DNA of 64,000 bases from contig CACRXP010000154.1 of the NCBI GenBank assembly GCA_902702965.1, forward strand, positions 1,042,785 to 1,106,784. Reading direction: 5' to 3'. Below, piece after piece: positions 36,042-47,900 of the stretch (position 1 is the first letter of the stretch; every line of letters begins with the position of its first letter). The position numbers were made by a program, and so were the translations under genes. Under the pieces are notes generated by a model. It ran no database searches and had not been told where the DNA came from. It saw nothing but the letters and a program-made list of their open reading frames with translations. The DNA comes from Spirometra erinaceieuropaei (lineage: Eukaryota > Platyhelminthes > Cestoda > Diphyllobothriidea > Diphyllobothriidae).

Positions 36042-36572
36042 ATGGATGTGCTGGATGTGCTTGTCAGACGAAACCTTAACGGTGAACTTGAAACTACGGT
36101 TTATAGGAAGGCAATGAACACAACACAGCTTATCAGCTTTCACAACAATCATCCGGTGGCTCACAAACGAAGCTGTGTGAAGACGCTCTTCAAACGGATC
36201 CAAACTCATTGCAGCAAAGCGGAGGACAGAGCACGTGAGGCCTGTTATCTCCGCGACCGCGTTGTGCAAAATGGCTATCCGGGGGCATTCATAAATCACT
36301 GCTTACGCGGTCGCCACCAGAGGACTCGAACACCAACACCACGAACGATATGGCATTCTCTGTCATACATCAAGGGCGTTTCAGAAGCGACTGAGTGCAT
36401 CGCTGCGGAGCTAGGTGTTGGAATTACTCACCGCCCGAAAGGCACCCTGCGCAATAGGGTCATGAAAATCAAAGACCGGTTGAAGCTCGAAGAACGATCT
36501 GGAGTAATGTATCGCATTCCGCGTCAAAATTGTCCTTGTAACTACACAGGACAGACTGGACGAATGCTCTGA
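36042..36572 (+). pseudogene. PLE copy C linker and GIY-YIG N-terminal half
   Basis: A 176-codon frame. Landmarks: VYRKAMNTTQLISFHNNHP, CYLRDRVVQNGYPGAFINHC, WHSLSYIKGVSEATECIA, and the endonuclease start GVMYRIPRQNCPCNYTGQTG, in which Cys pair and the Tyr/Thr-Gly-x-Thr part of GIY-YIG are visible. It ends in a premature TGA within the nuclease; the next frame resumes after about ten bases. A single break in an otherwise well conserved sequence suggests fairly recent death. Confidence 0.85.
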
Positions 36573-36581
36573 TCGCTGGCT

Positions 36582-36809
36582 GTGCTACGAGGCGAGACAG
36601 TATCACAAGTGGCCGCCCACACCTACGAAATGGGTCACGAGTTTAACGTCCCAGCCATCAAACTAGTCGCCCACACCGGAAACAAAACAGGCCGAGAATT
36701 GATTGAAGCTTGGGCCTCGGATGAGAACTCGGTCGATCGATTTATCGATCTGGTGCCGGCGTACAGAACCCTGCGTAGTCACCTCCAGTCTTGCGCGGTC
36801 GGTCGATGA
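36582..36809 (+). pseudogene. PLE copy C GIY-YIG C-terminal half
   Basis: 75 codons: LRGETVSQVAAHTYEMGHEF and KLVAHTGNKTGRELIEAW are the second half of the PLE endonuclease, parallel to copy G's RGESLPQVATHTLEEGHIF and SSKTGRELLEA. It is separated from the first half by a stop. Confidence 0.85.
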
Positions 36810-36860
36810 TTGTCCCTACATGCCTTATACTTGTCGCTTGTTCTGTTGTTGCTACTACCT

Positions 36861-36900
36861 CTGACGATGGACTCCTGTACGAGTCTGAAAGCTCAGGACA
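36861..36900 (+). ncRNA. Hammerhead-ribozyme-like motif after PLE copy C
   Basis: CTGACGA (36861-36867) fits the CUGANGA core. GGACTC (36869-36874) and GAGTCT (36881-36886) can form a six-pair stem with one G-U, then GAAA (36887-36890) and GCTCAGG. PLEs are known to carry such ribozymes near their ends. Weak points: one unpaired T between core and stem, and no clear stem III or cleavage triplet. Confidence 0.4.
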
Positions 36901-36969
36901 ATAAACAAAGTGTTCCGGTGCTCGAGTCTTCTTCTTCTTCTTTACGTCCTTCTTCCTCCTCCTGGACTT

Positions 36970-37906
36970 CTAACAGCAGACGACGTCAACACCCTTGCGA
37001 GGACCGGGCTGCTAGGACGTATTCGGCTCTGATCGCCAGTAAACCCACTGAGGACGTTTAACTAAAAGATCTCCGCTTACCGCTGCCGCTGCTGCTGTGT
37101 TTTTGTCCCAATGACAGCCTCCTTCAACCTGAAAGGTCACTCTCGAAAACGGGTACGGTGGAGCAAGGGAGTTTTGAGTGTTGGACTGTGCTTTCCACCT
37201 CGAGACCAGGGACAGTGAGTGCCAGTGACCTTCAGTCTGGAATTTCGAGGACAACGTCTGTGCGTTCGGAATGGCACTTGTTTTCAAATCAGCATTCCTG
37301 CTGCCGTTGGTTGTCTCGTTTTTACGGGGATCATAGTTGCTGCATAGTGGACTTTCGAGTGGCCGTTAACAGTTCAGCGGGAAAACACCAGTAGACAACT
37401 ATAGCCTACCTGCTGACTTTTAGAAACAGGTGCAAGTCAGTGTTGCCAAGTCAGCGACCCGAGCAAAATTAATGTTTGCTATTTGAAATGAAATTTCAGT
37501 CAGTAGTTTCAAGGCGAAGCGATCGAGACTTGGTGTCATTCGAACTGACTGCCGTGTATGGGCTCTCTAGGTATTTAGTTATTTATAAATCGGATTTCGA
37601 GGGCTTGGCTGAGAAGGCTATCGTGAGGGTAGCCATCATTCAAAGGGATGTGGGAACAATGACGAGATTCACTTTCGTCATTATTAGTGCCCGCAGTTTT
37701 AATTAGGTGTCCCACCCTTGGCCACTCTTAACACCACCGTGAGAAGCGTATTCCCATCCAGCACTCCCGAACACCACTATGTACCATCCGAATTCCAGTT
37801 CAAAAGCAGAAAAGAGTTGTGTCCTTAGTCCTGGACTGGAATCAGGATGGGAAGAGTTAAGACGTTCCTCTTTGCGACATCGCATGTTTATGTGATGTCT
37901 CCCAAT
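36970..37906. other. Unassigned sequence
   Basis: Several short frames on both strands (the longest 91 codons, minus, 37287-37012) with no recognisable motif. Confidence 0.35.
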
Positions 37907-38882
37907 AAAGTGGATGTGCGAACTCATGGAACATTAACTAAAATTCTGAAAGGCGTTTTCGACTGGAAAGGATTATTTACGTGGAGTCCTAACCTTACTT
38001 AACGTGCAGCATAATTCTATGATAATTCAGTTGCATCAGGGAGCCGACTTTTGGACGAACTCCTTTTCAGTCACCAGCAGAAACTGCACTGTAAAAATGA
38101 CCACTTAAGTAGTATGAATTTTTCTAATTGATTTCCGATGCCCCTCTAAATTTGAATATATTTCATCGAGAACATGCAAAAAAACATTCAATTTCTTCCC
38201 CATTTAATAGGAAATTACGCCTTCCTCAAAATTTTATATTTAACAAAAGGGTATGATAACGTTTTAAAAACCTTTCTAATTCCCGAAAATTTTGATACTG
38301 ACCTGTCGTCGCACTTGTATTTCGGGTCTCCAAATTATGAGCCGTATACTTTCAGTGCAAGGAAAACCATACATTTCTCTGCGATATTAACAAGAGATCA
38401 TATGTTATTCCTAAAATTTACCAGTGGATTTGAGCCATATAGCAAATTTTACAAGCAGAGACACGAGATTTTATGAATGGGCATCCCGCGGTCTTAAAAA
38501 ATCTCATAACTAGAAACTTTTTAAAAACCCAGTTGTAGGCTTTTTCAGGATTAAAATTTAAAAAGACGTAATTTTCTATCCAATGGGTAAAAGAACGGAT
38601 GCTTTTATGCATGTTCCGGATAAAATATATTTGGATTTATAAGGGCATTGAAAATCAAAAAGAAAAATCCATGATACTTTGGTAGCCAAACTTTACAGGG
38701 TGTAGTTTTTGCGAGCGGCCGGAAAAAAAGTTCGTTCCAAAGCCGGCATCCTGAAGCAAATGAATTATCATAAAATTATGCCGCATGATTACTAATATTA
38801 CAACCCTACCGAAGTAATCATTTCGAGTCAAAAATGCATTTTAGAATTTTGGTTAAAATTTCACGAATTAGCACATCGACTG
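37907..38882. mobile_element. Hairpin DNA element, copy 5 (diverged)
   Basis: Left AGTGGATGTGCGAACTCATG and right GAATTAGCACATCGACTG are inverted. The arms pair throughout (AAAGGATTATTTACG left; GAAGTAATCATTTC right) but with more changes than copies 3, 4 and 6. The flanking TA is kept on the right. Confidence 0.8.
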
Positions 38883-39059
38883 TAGGTTACAGGCGGGAAA
38901 TCTTCTATCCAGTTTTTCTAAAAGGTGACAGAGTGGCCATTTCCAAATAACTATCAGCCCCTGTGTATAAAGCATCGTATTAGATTCTGTAGTTTTGTTT
39001 CAGATCTTTCATGAGGCGACTGCCCTCGTTAAGAAAAGATGAGAGCATTTGGGCAAATA

Positions 39060-39830
39060 AAGATCGTTGCTAAGCCGCCCGTGGGTGCAACTGCCGTTTG
39101 TGCGTACGGAATGTCTTCAAGTCGAAACCACGCGCACATCTGTTCATAAGGATAACTTATTCCATTTGGCAACCAGTTGCTTACGCACCGCATCCGGAGA
39201 GTTCTTAACTACCATAGCAACTACCCAATGGCGCATATGCACGGCTGTGTTAGGGCACTCTTCCAAGGAGCTAAAACGCATTACGGTGAACCGGAGGGAC
39301 GAGTACAAGAACTGCAACATCTTCAGGACCAACTGGCAAGGAATAGTTCCCCAAACAGCTTCATCAGCCGCTACATCCGCACGCACCCAGGGGGAACAAA
39401 CGGAGGAGAGCCACCAACACTCTGGCATCCTCTACCGTATATAAATAACGGGCCAGAAGCAACGGAACATATCATCGCAGAGCTTGGAGTGGGTATCCTT
39501 CATCGACCGAGAGCTGCCCTGCGTACCAAAATCATGCTGATTAAGGATCGACTAGACGTAGGAGAACAATCTGGCGTCGTTTATCAGATCCCATGCCGGG
39601 ACTGCCCTCGCCATCATACAGGACAGACCAAACGACGGCGTAGCTCGCGAATAACAGAGCATGAACGGGCAGTCCGGAGAGGCGAGTCACTGCCCCAGGT
39701 CGCTACTCACACTCTGGAGGAAGGCCACATATTCAACTTCGCGGGCACGCTGATAATGGCGCGGGCTAGCAGTAAGACAGGGAGAGAACTCCTGGAGGCC
39801 CGGTTGTTCTGACACCAATTCCCTCAACGG
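39060..39830 (+). pseudogene. Penelope-like element, copy G: linker and GIY-YIG domain
   Basis: The frame 39177-39812 (211 codons) is collinear with copy C. It reads NYHSNYPMAHMHGCVRALFQ, LQDQLARNSSPNSFISRYIR, then LWHPLPYINNGPEATEHIIA, ELGVGILHRPRAALRTK and GVVYQIPCRDCPRHHTGQT. The nuclease continues with ITEHERAVRRGESLPQVATH and SSKTGRELLEARLF. In the GIY position it has HHTGQT where copy C has NYTGQT. Unlike copy C the nuclease frame is uninterrupted from linker to C-terminus, but no RT is left upstream, so it is a 5'-truncated copy. Confidence 0.87.
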
Positions 39831-40261
39831 GCACATTGAAAACCCCTCTGTTATCTTGCGCTCCGTTCTCGCGGCCGAGAGGCGAGATCCAATTCTCAGC
39901 GGAGGGTGCAAAGAGGTCGACTGCTCGGATCTAAAATGTGCTAGAGTAGCAATGAGGCCATAGCGAGAGGGAGCCGATTAACACACTTCCCACTTTCGTC
40001 TGTAACATACCAGTTCTCAGACCAACTGAGCCTCTACAGCAGATGCAGACTTCCTAATCTCCTCGATTTTTCTCCCCCAAACTGCGGTGGGCTTCTACCT
40101 AAGATCGCCTCCATATGTTCTAGAAGCGTTCTGGATCCTGGTCAAAAGAGACGGAGGCTGTGTTACGTGGGCACACAAACCTCGATCTTGTGTTAAGTTC
40201 CCCGGGAGGATGCCTACACCCATTTCCTAACCTTAACCTTAAATCTAACAATAACATCAAA

Positions 40262-40569
40262 TGGTAGAGGTACGCTCACCGATCGTTCTTACGGAACTCT
40301 CTCGCTCCGTTATGCTTTAAGGGGTTTATCTCGCGCCCAACCAGCAGCCGCGCAGCGGCTCCTGATATAGGCAGAATGGTACTACCGACAAAGACTAGGG
40401 AGACTGGAATGGCCATTTCTTGCTTATTAGCCGTCGTTAGCCAGTTATACTTAACCCCGAATCGTGGAACACCCGAGGCTCGAACTCGCGACCTATTAGT
40501 CAGAAGTCCACGCCTCTAACCACCGGGCCACGGGTCCGTCGTCTTGTCAGTTTCGATTGGCGCTCACCG
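40262..40569 (-). repeat. tRNA-Arg-like structured repeat, copy S2
   Basis: On the minus strand: the tRNA-like core (about 40475-40540), tail, then head, that is tail before head, and it stands head-to-head with S3. The hairpin-bearing head lies at about 40275-40370 and the junction TATAGGCAGAATGGTACTAC joins tail and head. Confidence 0.78.
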
Positions 40570-40905
40570 ATCGTAATAACATTCTGCCTATACCATGCGC
40601 CGCTGTGCGACTGCTGGTTGGGCTCGAGAGAGAGCCCCTAAGGCACAACGGAACGAGTGAGTTCCGTAAGAATGATCGGTGAGCGCCACCCTCTACCACT
40701 GTGTATTCCCGATCGAAACCGACAGGACAACGGGCTCGTGAACCAGTGTTTAGAGGCGTGGACTTCTAACTAACAGGTCGCGAGTTCGAACCCCAGGTGT
40801 TCCACACTTCGGGGTTGGGTGTGACTGGCTGACAACGGCTAATATGCCGGAAACGGCTATTCCATTTTCCCTCGTCTTTGTGGATAGTAAAATTCTGACG
40901 AACAT
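40570..40905 (+). repeat. tRNA-Arg-like structured repeat, copy S3
   Basis: Order is head, tRNA-like core, tail. The three hairpins of the head are visible from about 40598 to 40672 (GGGCTC/GAGCCC and ACGGAAC/GTTCCGT). The core has CTTCTAA and GAGTTCGAACCC. The tail ends GTCTTTGTGG. Confidence 0.8.
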
Positions 40906-41589
40906 CAAATCTAATAACTTAACCCATAATTTAACCCTCCAGACCCTAACGTTAGCATTAACACTAACCCTTACCGCCCTGGAATAATGACACTTGATGG
41001 CCTTAATACGGGAGTTCTTATTCGCGCTGCCTGCCGACCGCTGTAGGAAGGGGTGGGCGTTACCCGGAAAGGTAGATAATGGCAGCATGCATTTTCATTA
41101 TCATGAACCCCGGAAGCACCGACCAATGAGAGTATACTAAAGAAGCTTCCAACGTAGCCTGTCGAATGCCGACGATCTATCAGAAGTCCGCATTGCGATG
41201 GTCAGACAATGCGTCGGCACATGCTGGAAACCGGGTCACAAACGGATGATCGCGTACAAGCGCAGCATATTCGCCGAGGGTGCCTCGATTAGTCGGATGC
41301 TCGCGGGCAGCTCAGGCGAAGTTAATTGCTCCAAATGGTCGTTCTGCCGAAATGTGCATTAACCCCTCTTCTCCGTCCCGTCAGCAAGGACTGCCTGGAC
41401 TGAACTAGTTTCCCAGCTTTCAAATGATTACGTGCCCATTTGCGGCTCTACTACATAGCTCTGCTTGCCTAGAGATAAATTAAAAACGTACTTTCGTCTC
41501 TTTCAGTCAAAAAAGCTTACCTTGTCGGTGCAGAGCATTGCATTTTTCCGACGAGCATTTCAGATGTGCAGTCTAAGCTACTTTTAGAG

Positions 41590-41995
41590 TTGCGAAAGTT
41601 CTCATGATAGTAGTAAGAAAACCAGTTGTTGATCATACGCTTGCTTTCGATAAATCTTTGTCATGTATATCAGAACTGGACAGAAGTAAAAACACCTAAG
41701 TGATTAGAGAAATCGATTAAAGTTCGTCTAAAAACACTGGCGGGATGTGGGCATATGAGAGTGGGGTAGTGAAATTCGATGTCAGAATCGGGTTGAGAGT
41801 GGAAAGGTGCGCGGAGAGTTGCAGGATTAGTCGACTTTTGATCACGGTGGGTGTGGAGCCTGAAAGTGGTTCTTCTACGCGCACAAGATCGGTTTTCGTA
41901 ACCTGGTGGCGGCCGATTCTGCTTCTGTTAGCAGACGCTGGCCCAATAGCTTAGGGTAGTTCGATGGGGCCTTCTAAATCTCACGGAAAGCTCAA
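41590..41995 (-). pseudogene. PLE A-type 3' tail, copy F1, minus strand
   Basis: The reverse complement of 41870-41985 matches copy A around 9900-10020 (CCCATCGA-C-A-CCTAA, CTGTTAGCA). Further on, the GTCGACTAA segment and the CTTTAATCGATTTCTC region (reverse of about 41710) match the tail of copy A. Confidence 0.7.
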
Positions 41996-41999
41996 CGGG

Positions 42000-42960
42000 G
42001 ATCCACGGGATGCCCCAAAATCAGCAACATGTGCGAGCATCGTGTGGACCCCGGCAAAGCTTTTTGTGGAATTTACAAAGCCCCATCGAGCTACCCTAAG
42101 CTACTGGGCCATCGTCTGTTAGCAAAGGGAGAAGCGGACTCCATCAGGTTAGGAAAACTGATCTTGTGCGCGCAGAATGACCGCATTCAGGCTTGTAATG
42201 GGCAGCCATCATGACCGCTCTGGCGTCATTGTTCAAGATCTCGCTGCCTCAAGGTCATTCACCCTTTTGCAGTGAGCCGTTCTAGACGCGCTGACTTGAA
42301 GGCACGCGACCAACAGCTCGAGCATACCTGCGTCAGCACAGCTGCAGCTGCCTATGCGGCCACCTGAACGCCCCCACCCCCTACCAGCACAACCTAAGCC
42401 ACTGGGACACCACCCCTCGGCAAACGCCACACGCACTGACTTACCACCACTTGATCTGGGCCCACGAGCTTAAAAAAGCAGCTGCCACCACTATCACAGG
42501 GACTCTCAGGCATGATTGGACGCAGTCAACACCAGTTATGGCTTCGTCGGTGGCCACTGCCGCCTGAGAGGACAGCTCGGGGTTCTGTGCACATTAAACC
42601 CCTCATTCTGGTGCCATCCGTCTTCTCCTTACGACTTGGGATTCCACTTGGCGGCTGTAGCGCTCGGAGCACTTACTCTCGCCGCTTGGTCGCAACAGGC
42701 TTCGCACCTACCGTGATCAGAAGTCGACTAACCGTACAACCCTCCGCGCGCCCTTCCGCTCTCAACCCGATCGTGGCATTGACTGCCATTACCCCCCCCC
42801 CCCCTATATGTTTCCATCCCGCCTGCGTTTTAAGCCAGGCCTTAATTGATTTCTCTAATTACTGACATGTTTTTTCTTCTGCCCCGATCCCATATAAGTG
42901 TACTGCCTTTACGAGAATTTATCGTAAGCAAACCTATGCTCACCAAGTGGTCTTTTAAGC
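42000..42960 (+). pseudogene. PLE A-type 3' tail, copy F2, plus strand, with insertion
   Basis: 42050-42210 reads in the A-type frame (IYKAPSSYPKLLGHRLLAKG and LILCAQNDRIQA). About 480 bp of unrelated sequence (42215-42695) follows before the A-type tail resumes at GTCGACTAACCG (about 42724) with its C-rich tract (42788-42801) and the AGAATTTATCGTAAGC end. It stands head-to-head with F1. Confidence 0.75.
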
Positions 42961-43838
42961 TGCTTGTGCATAGGTTGCACAAAACTGGCTAGGGCAAATG
43001 TTTAAACTCGGATCTAGCGTGCTTCGGGGGTAAACATCGAATCATGGCCGCCAAACTCTTATGCGTCCCAACCAACTATCCATCGGTAAATTAGCTTTTT
43101 TATCTAGTAGTTCAACATTGCTACGATACTCAGCGCAAAAGAATGGGCGCACACTGTTTCGTTGGTCTTCTTCAGCAAATAACCCCTGAAAGGGTGGTAG
43201 AGGTGACGAGCAGGCAAACATCACAGCAAGCAGAACTCAACCAATATTATGGTTGGAGTGGAGTGGAGGCGTTTTAGCAATGAGGACGTAGTACACACGC
43301 TGTACGTGAAGCAGGGCTCTCCTACGTTCTTCATACATTTCATAAAATACAGCAGATAACTCCCAAATCTCACCGATAGTGGCAAAAACATGAAGGCAAT
43401 AACTGAGCAAAAAGAAGGCTGTTAGACGGCGCTCAATCAGTAGTTATTTTAGACGACCTACCGCATGCATCGCAGTGCGCCACTACGTGACAAACTAACA
43501 GCCCCAGTAGAGAATGACGCTCAGTATGCAACTCCCTGGACCACCGAATCTATTCACCGTAAGCGGGAGCCGGCGGTCTCCACATCAAGTTTAACAGGGG
43601 GCGATGCCGAAGAAGGAGAAGAAGAAAAAGATGCGACGCTGGAACAAGAAGTTTATTAGCCTGACATTTCAGATTCTCACTCGTACCCACTATCAGATAC
43701 AGTCGAAGAAAAGGATGATATGGGGGCAAGAGTTGCGCCGTATTTATAGGGCGCGGTTGGCAGGTCGCCGCATGCCTGCCATGTTTGGTAGTACTCGTGC
43801 TCATTTCTGGGGGTCGTAGTTAATGCGTTGATTGCATG

Positions 43839-44720
43839 TCAGTCCGTACACGAGTCGTTAATTGTCCTGACTTCATCACCGTTATCAATTATTGGCAAGA
43901 CAACTACTCGGCCACTCAACTCGCTGTCACCGTGACTGCTGGTCACCCGCACCCTCCCCGCGTGGCTAGTAATCTTGCATAAACAAAATCGCCGCAGAGA
44001 GTGTGGTGGCGGAGGGTCATTGCGCTTGTTTACTGAATGCGGATCGGAGAACCATGACTCAAGCAGATCACGGCTCGCGGGCTTGTCACCTCTTACGAAA
44101 ATTCTTCCGACCTCATCCAATTGGAAGACATGGCCAGGTCCTGCCGAATGAGCTGTCATCTGGGAATTGGCATCATCCCTCCTTACTGCTGCCGCATGCT
44201 CAACTACGCGTGTTCAAAGTAGTCTCCCAGTTTGACCGACGTAGTTGCTTTGTCTACAACTGCACCAAATCTAATAAACGACTCCAGACGCTTCATGCCG
44301 TTGCAGTGGGTATTTCAGTCTCATGACCTGGAGCCTGATGAATACCGTTGGTCTGCGTACAACAGCAGCTCCGACTGGTGTGAGGAGGCGGCTGCCGGAT
44401 CCCAAGACGTCCTTTACATACCGGAGTGCCCGCCAAAATGTGGGGCCAGTTGGAGTTCCCCCTCGTCGTGTCTACGCATTCAGCGGCCGATGCAGTTGTG
44501 TGTATATCCATTCGCTCAAGGCGCCCGTCGAATATTTTTTGGTTCAGTGATCTTGTCTTCCGGTTCGCTGCAATGCATCTCTACATGTCGATACAGAGCA
44601 CTTACGCAATTTTGTTCATGGCTGATTTGGTGGTAGGAGATACTTTGCCAGAACCAAGCTGCCAACCTTTTGCCTCGAGCGTTGTGTGCCGGGCTCGCCA
44701 ACCTGATAACGGGCATCATA
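43839..44720 (-). pseudogene. Penelope-like element, copy D, minus strand
   Basis: Decayed PLE 3' half. On the minus strand, in order: ALYRHVEMHCSEPEDKI (about 44610), a WRALRYVKDVLGS-type linker in another frame (about 44440), and GVVYRIWCSCRQSNYVGQTG (about 44290), the GIY-YIG core with its Cys pair. These are followed by MTAHSAGPGHVFQLDEVGRI and RGDKPASRDLLESWF (43839-44159). At least two frameshifts and one in-frame stop separate the blocks. The tail VNKRNDPPPPHSL matches copy I. Linker and nuclease belong to a different PLE lineage from A. Confidence 0.82.
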
Positions 44721-44929
44721 CCGGCATAACGTAACTGAGCGTAGCATCTTTAATGCCAATTTGTTCTTTCTTTCTTTTCCATTCTCCTTCAACCATTTTA
44801 CTTTTGCGGTAGCCAGATTATTCGGATTATAAGGATTGTTTGGGATTCGTCCTCGAAAGTTTAAGTCAAAAACACTCAATAGGAGTATCCGGACATTGAA
44901 TGTCGAATTCCGCAACTACGAGTGCCCGG

Positions 44930-47900
44930 TCCATTTTTAAACCGTCCAAACTTTCTACGAGGATACAGGTGTTTACTCCTAGGTCTAGTGAGCCATGTGA
45001 ACTTGTTAGACGAAAGCGTGGAAAACCAGTCAGAACGGAACCTTATACATGTAGACCACGGTCCTACTAATGTAAACTGGCTCAGGCTAAAGTCTGTTGA
45101 AAAAAATAAGCATATTTAAAGGTCGCGAACCGATGGCATAACTTTAGCGGAGACATTATTTGGCCCAGAATGTTTACCGCAAGCATCGTAAAATGTCGTG
45201 ACCTGCACAAAGTCTTCAAGTCCCTGACGAAATCAGAGACATAAAAGCCAAAAGATATTGTGCATATCGGGTAGCGCCAAATGATCGACCGAAAACGCAA
45301 AATTCGACACTGTTTAAACGTCTGTCTTCTTCCTGCTTTGGAATTGTGATGGGCGGCATTTCAACCTTAATTTATTGTAATCAGTGTGTTTTCAATTCTG
45401 CTTGCCCTAGTAAACCAACCTTACCTTTAATAGGTTTCAGCTAAATGTGAATTCATAAATAACAGCAGTCGTGGTAGGGTTTCCAAAGTGCCATATGTCA
45501 CGGAAAAAGCGGAGAGACCTCGGAATTCGTAAAAATGATCGACAGCAGTCTACGATCCCTACGATCAGATTATAGAAAATTGTGTCCTTGCAGCATGTCG
45601 AGTATTTTTGCAAAATCCCATGTCTTTCTATTTATTCAAAGTTTTAAAATTACTTCATTTGTAGGTTGGTTAAGACTTGTTCCTCATTTTTCCTCATATT
45701 AGTGAGACGAGACATTATGATGCCGAAATCATCGGTTTATTTTCTGATCTGACCTAGGGAATCTGCAGGGAGCAGGCAACGCGCATATTCAGACAAATTC
45801 CTGGAAAAGTTCAACCTGTGTCTTTCTCTCAAAGTGGAATATTAACTTCGTGTGCAGGCTACTGAATAATTTTCCACTCCAAGAGCGGCGAAAATATGTG
45901 TAATATAGTGTGCCACTTAAGTACCTCCCTTTCACGTCGCAACTAGACAGGTGTCAAGATCGTCGCTGACGATCCAACATGATTAAACACAGTAGACAAT
46001 TAAATATTATGTTCATTACTATTGCGCCAGGGGTTGAGTGATCGTCTGTAGCTTGAAACAGAACGCATGGGTCAGTTTTTCGTTTTTGACTCGCGTGTGG
46101 ACAACAGTTTAGACGTAGAGCCTTGAACAATTCGATTGCGGCGGTGGGGGGAGACTGAATGAAGCTGGTAAGATGTAACAGGAATTCAACTTTCTTCTCC
46201 CCACTCTCCTCGTCAGAAAACCTTCCCAACATTCGGCAATAAGCGAATAGGAGTACATCCTCACCACACTCGAAGGTGGCTCACACGCCTCCATGACCTT
46301 AATAAAATGCCATCAAAAACTAGGAGAAGTTGAGAAACGAAATCCATATGTTGGTAGGGGGGATAGGGGTGAGTAGACCGATCCATGGGAAGACAGGTAA
46401 TGTGGTACCGTTATTGGCTGGTTGTCCGAAAGTGGAACGCGGGGGACCAGATCCGTCCTCCTTGCGCTCACTGAGGACGATACACATGTATCGGAGTGCC
46501 AAAGATGAGCTAGTCCTCCTAGTTTTGGTGGGAGCGACTAAGATGATGTTGCTGTGTCCTGCCGAAGAACCAATCTTTACCTCTCCCCACTTGTCGCCTA
46601 TCCATCCACTATTGCAATCCTGGCAGAGAGGTCATTAAAGTAGAAATAACACGTACTTCGTTCAAAGTGGGATGCGAGATAAAGATGTTTGGACGAGGAA
46701 GGCGTCCCAAAGGAGGTATAGAACAACGACTTCAGCAGACCCCTTAGTTTATTTGCATACTCACCACTTTTGCCTAATTTCGTGAAAGTGAACATAGTGA
46801 CGTGATAAGCACTTGCTAACCGAGTCCGGGTTATGGGCTCGAAGAGGGCGAGGACATAAGGAAGGGGGGGGGGGGGGGGTGAAATTTGCATTTACTCATT
46901 GCCGGGGCAGTGTGAATTTGATGTTTTGATCAAAACCCTTTGAAGACTTATTTTAATCTCCGCGTGTGAATGACATGCGTTCGAAAATCGGTGAAAGCTC
47001 ATGGCATATCCGAAAACACTACTGACCCCCAGTTTCAACGACCATGTTCTGACTTTTAAATTGCGGGATCAGGGGATCATTTCGACACCTAATGTATTAC
47101 CCTTCGAATGTGAGATTCGACCCTTGTGTTCTCTGAGGAAGATGACAAGCAGCAGCTCCTGTGATCCCTGCAGTCGACTCATAACTGCTGAGAACTTTGA
47201 TGCAATGAACAGAAATCGCAGTAAAGAACACAACAAAGAAAGTCACTACCACGAAGTAACATTCGTCTGACTAGGTATTGGCCAGATCTCGTGAAATGAG
47301 AAATGGTTTAGAAGCAGACATTCTGGGTGCTGAAAATTCGTAACTTGGGGTTTAGTTTATTGAAAAAATCATGCCGGTTTATTCGTAATCCAGCTGAAAG
47401 ATTAAGAATTTAAGAACGCGGCTTCTAAAATTCCGACATATATGTACCTGAGGGCATTCAGAGACAAATCTCATCTAGGCAGATACTGCACAGATCGTCA
47501 AATCCACCGAGATAATGCCAGAACGGAATGAACCTCTTGCTGACTGAGCACTAGCTCCGGACAGTGATAAAACACCGGTTCCCGAACAAGCCCGCCGTCA
47601 TGCCCCTTTGTATTCCAAATAAAACCTAGGTTCCCTTTACCAATCACCCGTTTCTCTGCGCTTTGCACACCACTTGCTTCTGTCATTGACTCCAGCTGCT
47701 GTAAATCTAACAGAAGTGTGTGCGAGGAAGTAGCCTGAAATCGGTGTCTCCTCTCCACAAAAAAAGCTGGTTAAAACGTGCAAAAGACATGTAAACCAGT
47801 AAAGGGAAAGATAAGGGAATTGCAAAGACCGTTATGTGCCAACGCAACTAACAGTTGGTGATATTACTCAGAGATGTAGCGAGGTCAGCCAGCCAAAACA

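Larger units (their letters stand above)
35560..36900 (+). mobile_element. Penelope-like element, copy C
   Basis: A decayed PLE. The RT block is visible near 35750-35850 in broken frames (GQFYRQIDRVAKGRS, VLADVF). The open frame 36042-36572 covers the region after the RT: RKAMNTTQLISFHNNHPVAH, KRSCVKTLFKRIQTHC and ELGVGITHRP. It then enters the GIY-YIG domain (YRIPRQNCPCNYTGQTGRML). A stop at 36570 interrupts the domain, and the rest continues at 36582-36809 (RGETVSQVAAHTYEMGHEF, NKTGRELIEAW). The hammerhead-like motif follows. Confidence 0.87.

Noticed and set aside
46320..46891. Consecutive minus-strand frames that might be exons
   Set aside because: No family resemblance and no convincing splice signals; kept as unassigned.
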